From: Kocuria varians
Lineage (GTDB): Bacteria > Actinomycetota > Actinomycetes > Actinomycetales > Micrococcaceae
Direction of reading: 5' to 3'
DNA: 64,000 nt
NCBI RefSeq assembly: GCF_006539885.1
Contig: NZ_BJNW01000006.1
Coordinates: 62,001 to 126,000, forward strand
Shown here: positions 62,764-64,000 of the stretch, piece after piece
How positions within the stretch are numbered: position 1 is the stretch's first letter
How the letters are laid out: every line of letters starts with the position of its first letter
Notes under the pieces: model-generated
What the model was told of the DNA's origin: nothing
Seen by the model: the letters and a program-made list of their open reading frames with translations, nothing else
Database searches by the model: none
Program-made: the position numbers and the translations under genes

Positions 62764-64000
62764 GTGACCGAACAGCCTGAATCCACCGTTCCCGCAGCGT
62801 CCGCCGGCTCCGACGACGAGCTGAGCGCCCACGAGCTCAACGACCAGATGCTGGTGCGCGCCTCGAAGCGCCGCGCGGCCGAGGAGGCCGGGATGGCCCC
62901 CTACCCGGTGGGTGTGGGCCGCACCACCACGCTGGCCGAGGTGCGCGAGGAGTTCGGTCACCTGGAGGCTGGTGAGGAGACCGAGCACACCGTCACGGTG
63001 GCCGGGCGCGTGGTGCACGTGCGCAACACGGGCAAGCTGTGCTTCGGAACCCTCCAGGAAGGGGACGGCACCCGCCTGCAGGTCATGCTCTCCAAGGCCA
63101 ACGTGGGGGACGAGTCCCTCGCGCAGTGGAAGGCGCTCGTGGACCTGGGCGACTTCGTGGCCGTCACCGGTCGCGTGATCAGCTCCCGCCGCGGCGAGCT
63201 CTCCGTCATGGCGGGCTCCTGGACCATGGCGTCCAAGGCCCTGCGGCCCCTTCCCACCATGCACAAGGAGCTCAACGAGGAGACCCGGGTGCGCCAGCGC
63301 TACCTGGATCTCATCGTGCGCCAGCAGGCGCGCGACGTCGTGCTGCTGCGTGCCGCGATCATGCGCACCGTGCGCCGGGTCATGGAGCGCAACGCCTACG
63401 TGGAAATCGAGACCCCCATGCTCCAGCTGATCCACGGCGGCGCCTCCGCGCGGCCGTTCGAGACCCACCTCAACGCGTTCGACCAGGACATGACCCTGCG
63501 CATCGCCACCGAGCTCTACCTCAAGCGGGCCGTGGTGGGTGGCGTCGAGAACGTCTACGAGATCGGGCGCGTGTTCCGCAACGAGGGCGTGGACTCCTCC
63601 CACAGCCCCGAGTTCACCACCCTGGAGGCGTACCAGGCCTACGGGGACCAGTTCACGATGGCCACGCTGATCCAGGAGATCATCCAGGAGTGCGCCCGCG
63701 AGCTCGGTGTCGAGCACATCGACACCCCCCAGGGGCGCATCGAGCTGTTCGGCGAGTGGACGTGGCTCTCCGTGTACCCGGGCCTCTCCGAGGCCGTGGG
63801 CCGCACGATCACGCCCGAAACCCCGGCGGAGGAGCTGCGCGCACTCGCTGCGGAGCGCGAGATCCCCGTGGACCCGGCGTGGGACGCGCAGAAGCTCGTG
63901 ATGGAGTTGTTCGAGGAGATCATCGAGCCCACCCTGCTGCAGCCCACGTTCGTGTGCGACTACCCGCCGGCCGCCCAGCCGCTCGCCCGCCCGCACCGCT
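62764..64000 (+). CDS. lysS: Lysyl-tRNA synthetase, class II (C-terminus beyond window)
   Basis: First 412 codons visible of about 500. Charges tRNA-Lys. An OB-fold anticodon-binding domain (about 75-165: VTVAGRVVHVRNTGKLCFGTL) is followed by the class II core with motif 1 RAAIMRTVRRVMERNAYVEIETPML. Motif 2 is FRNEGVDSSHSPEFTTLEAYQAY. Cut before motif 3. GTG 62764 follows a leaderless-type promoter. It stands alone after panC. Confidence 0.95.
   Translation, partial: MTEQPESTVPAASAGSDDELSAHELNDQMLVRASKRRAAEEAGMAPYPVGVGRTTTLAEVREEFGHLEAGEETEHTVTVAGRVVHVRNTGKLCFGTLQEGDGTRLQVMLSKANVGDESLAQWKALVDLGDFVAVTGRVISSRRGELSVMAGSWTMASKALRPLPTMHKELNEETRVRQRYLDLIVRQQARDVVLLRAAIMRTVRRVMERNAYVEIETPMLQLIHGGASARPFETHLNAFDQDMTLRIATELYLKRAVVGGVENVYEIGRVFRNEGVDSSHSPEFTTLEAYQAYGDQFTMATLIQEIIQECARELGVEHIDTPQGRIELFGEWTWLSVYPGLSEAVGRTITPETPAEELRALAAEREIPVDPAWDAQKLVMELFEEIIEPTLLQPTFVCDYPPAAQPLARPHR

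Overview
This is a very GC-rich chromosomal segment from an actinobacterium. Nearly every gene has a high-GC third codon position, GTG and TTG starts are common, and many genes start 6-8 nt downstream of a TAnnnT -10 box with no leader. The order tilS-hpt-ftsH-folE-folP-folB-folK-DUF3180-PH-PH-panC-lysS is the usual actinobacterial one. Micrococcaceae, possibly Kocuria, is my inference from gene content and style; no rRNA or other marker confirms it. I saw no tRNA, rRNA, CRISPR array, insertion sequence or prophage.

Layout. 1-4761: the N-terminal part of a long-form GAPDH, a frameshifted PfkB sugar kinase, a PEBP protein, a HAD phosphatase and a glycerophosphodiesterase. 4840-10874: a small leader-like ORF, then a peptide/nickel-type ABC transporter operon (Tat lipoprotein, a permease with a G7 frameshift, a second permease, a double ATPase), ended by a hairpin and a perfect 18-bp inverted repeat. 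10999-19366: LysR regulator with a divergent TDT carrier, two acyl-CoA enzymes, a uracil/xanthine permease, a decayed membrane-protein gene and a DtxR-type regulator. 19688-24284: an OpgB-like phosphoglycerol transferase, two small proteins and phosphoglucomutase.

24481-32419: a GABA/amide catabolism block (amidase, APC permease, gabT, gabD), divergent from a second semialdehyde dehydrogenase. 32515-39167: two YtcJ-type amidohydrolases flanking an acetolactate-synthase-like ThDP enzyme, divergent from an amino-acid permease that has lost about three membrane helices. 39309-42042: rhodanese, prephenate dehydratase and gluconate permease. 42183-49455: lipid kinase, serS, HAD phosphatase, a SatD-like HTH protein, a hypothetical protein, pyrophosphatase and a PBP4-type carboxypeptidase. 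49626-64000: the conserved DUF2342/tilS/hpt/ftsH/folate/PH/panC/lysS run, cut at the window end inside lysS.

Two whole-window patterns stand out. The 12-mer GCGGCGTCGTCG occurs about 20 times by my reading (13 plus, 7 minus), both between genes and inside variable protein linkers. In four places it, or an 11/12 or 10-bp version of it, faces its complement across 26-36 nt to make a palindrome of about 50-60 bp. Leaderless promoters with TAnnnT 6-8 nt before the start are frequent and fix several starts. Four genes carry lesions (frameshifts at 2045-2075, 7091-7097, about 17662 and about 18153, a nonsense codon at 17977, an in-frame deletion near 38770). Some sit in homopolymers and could be sequence errors; the others look like real decay.
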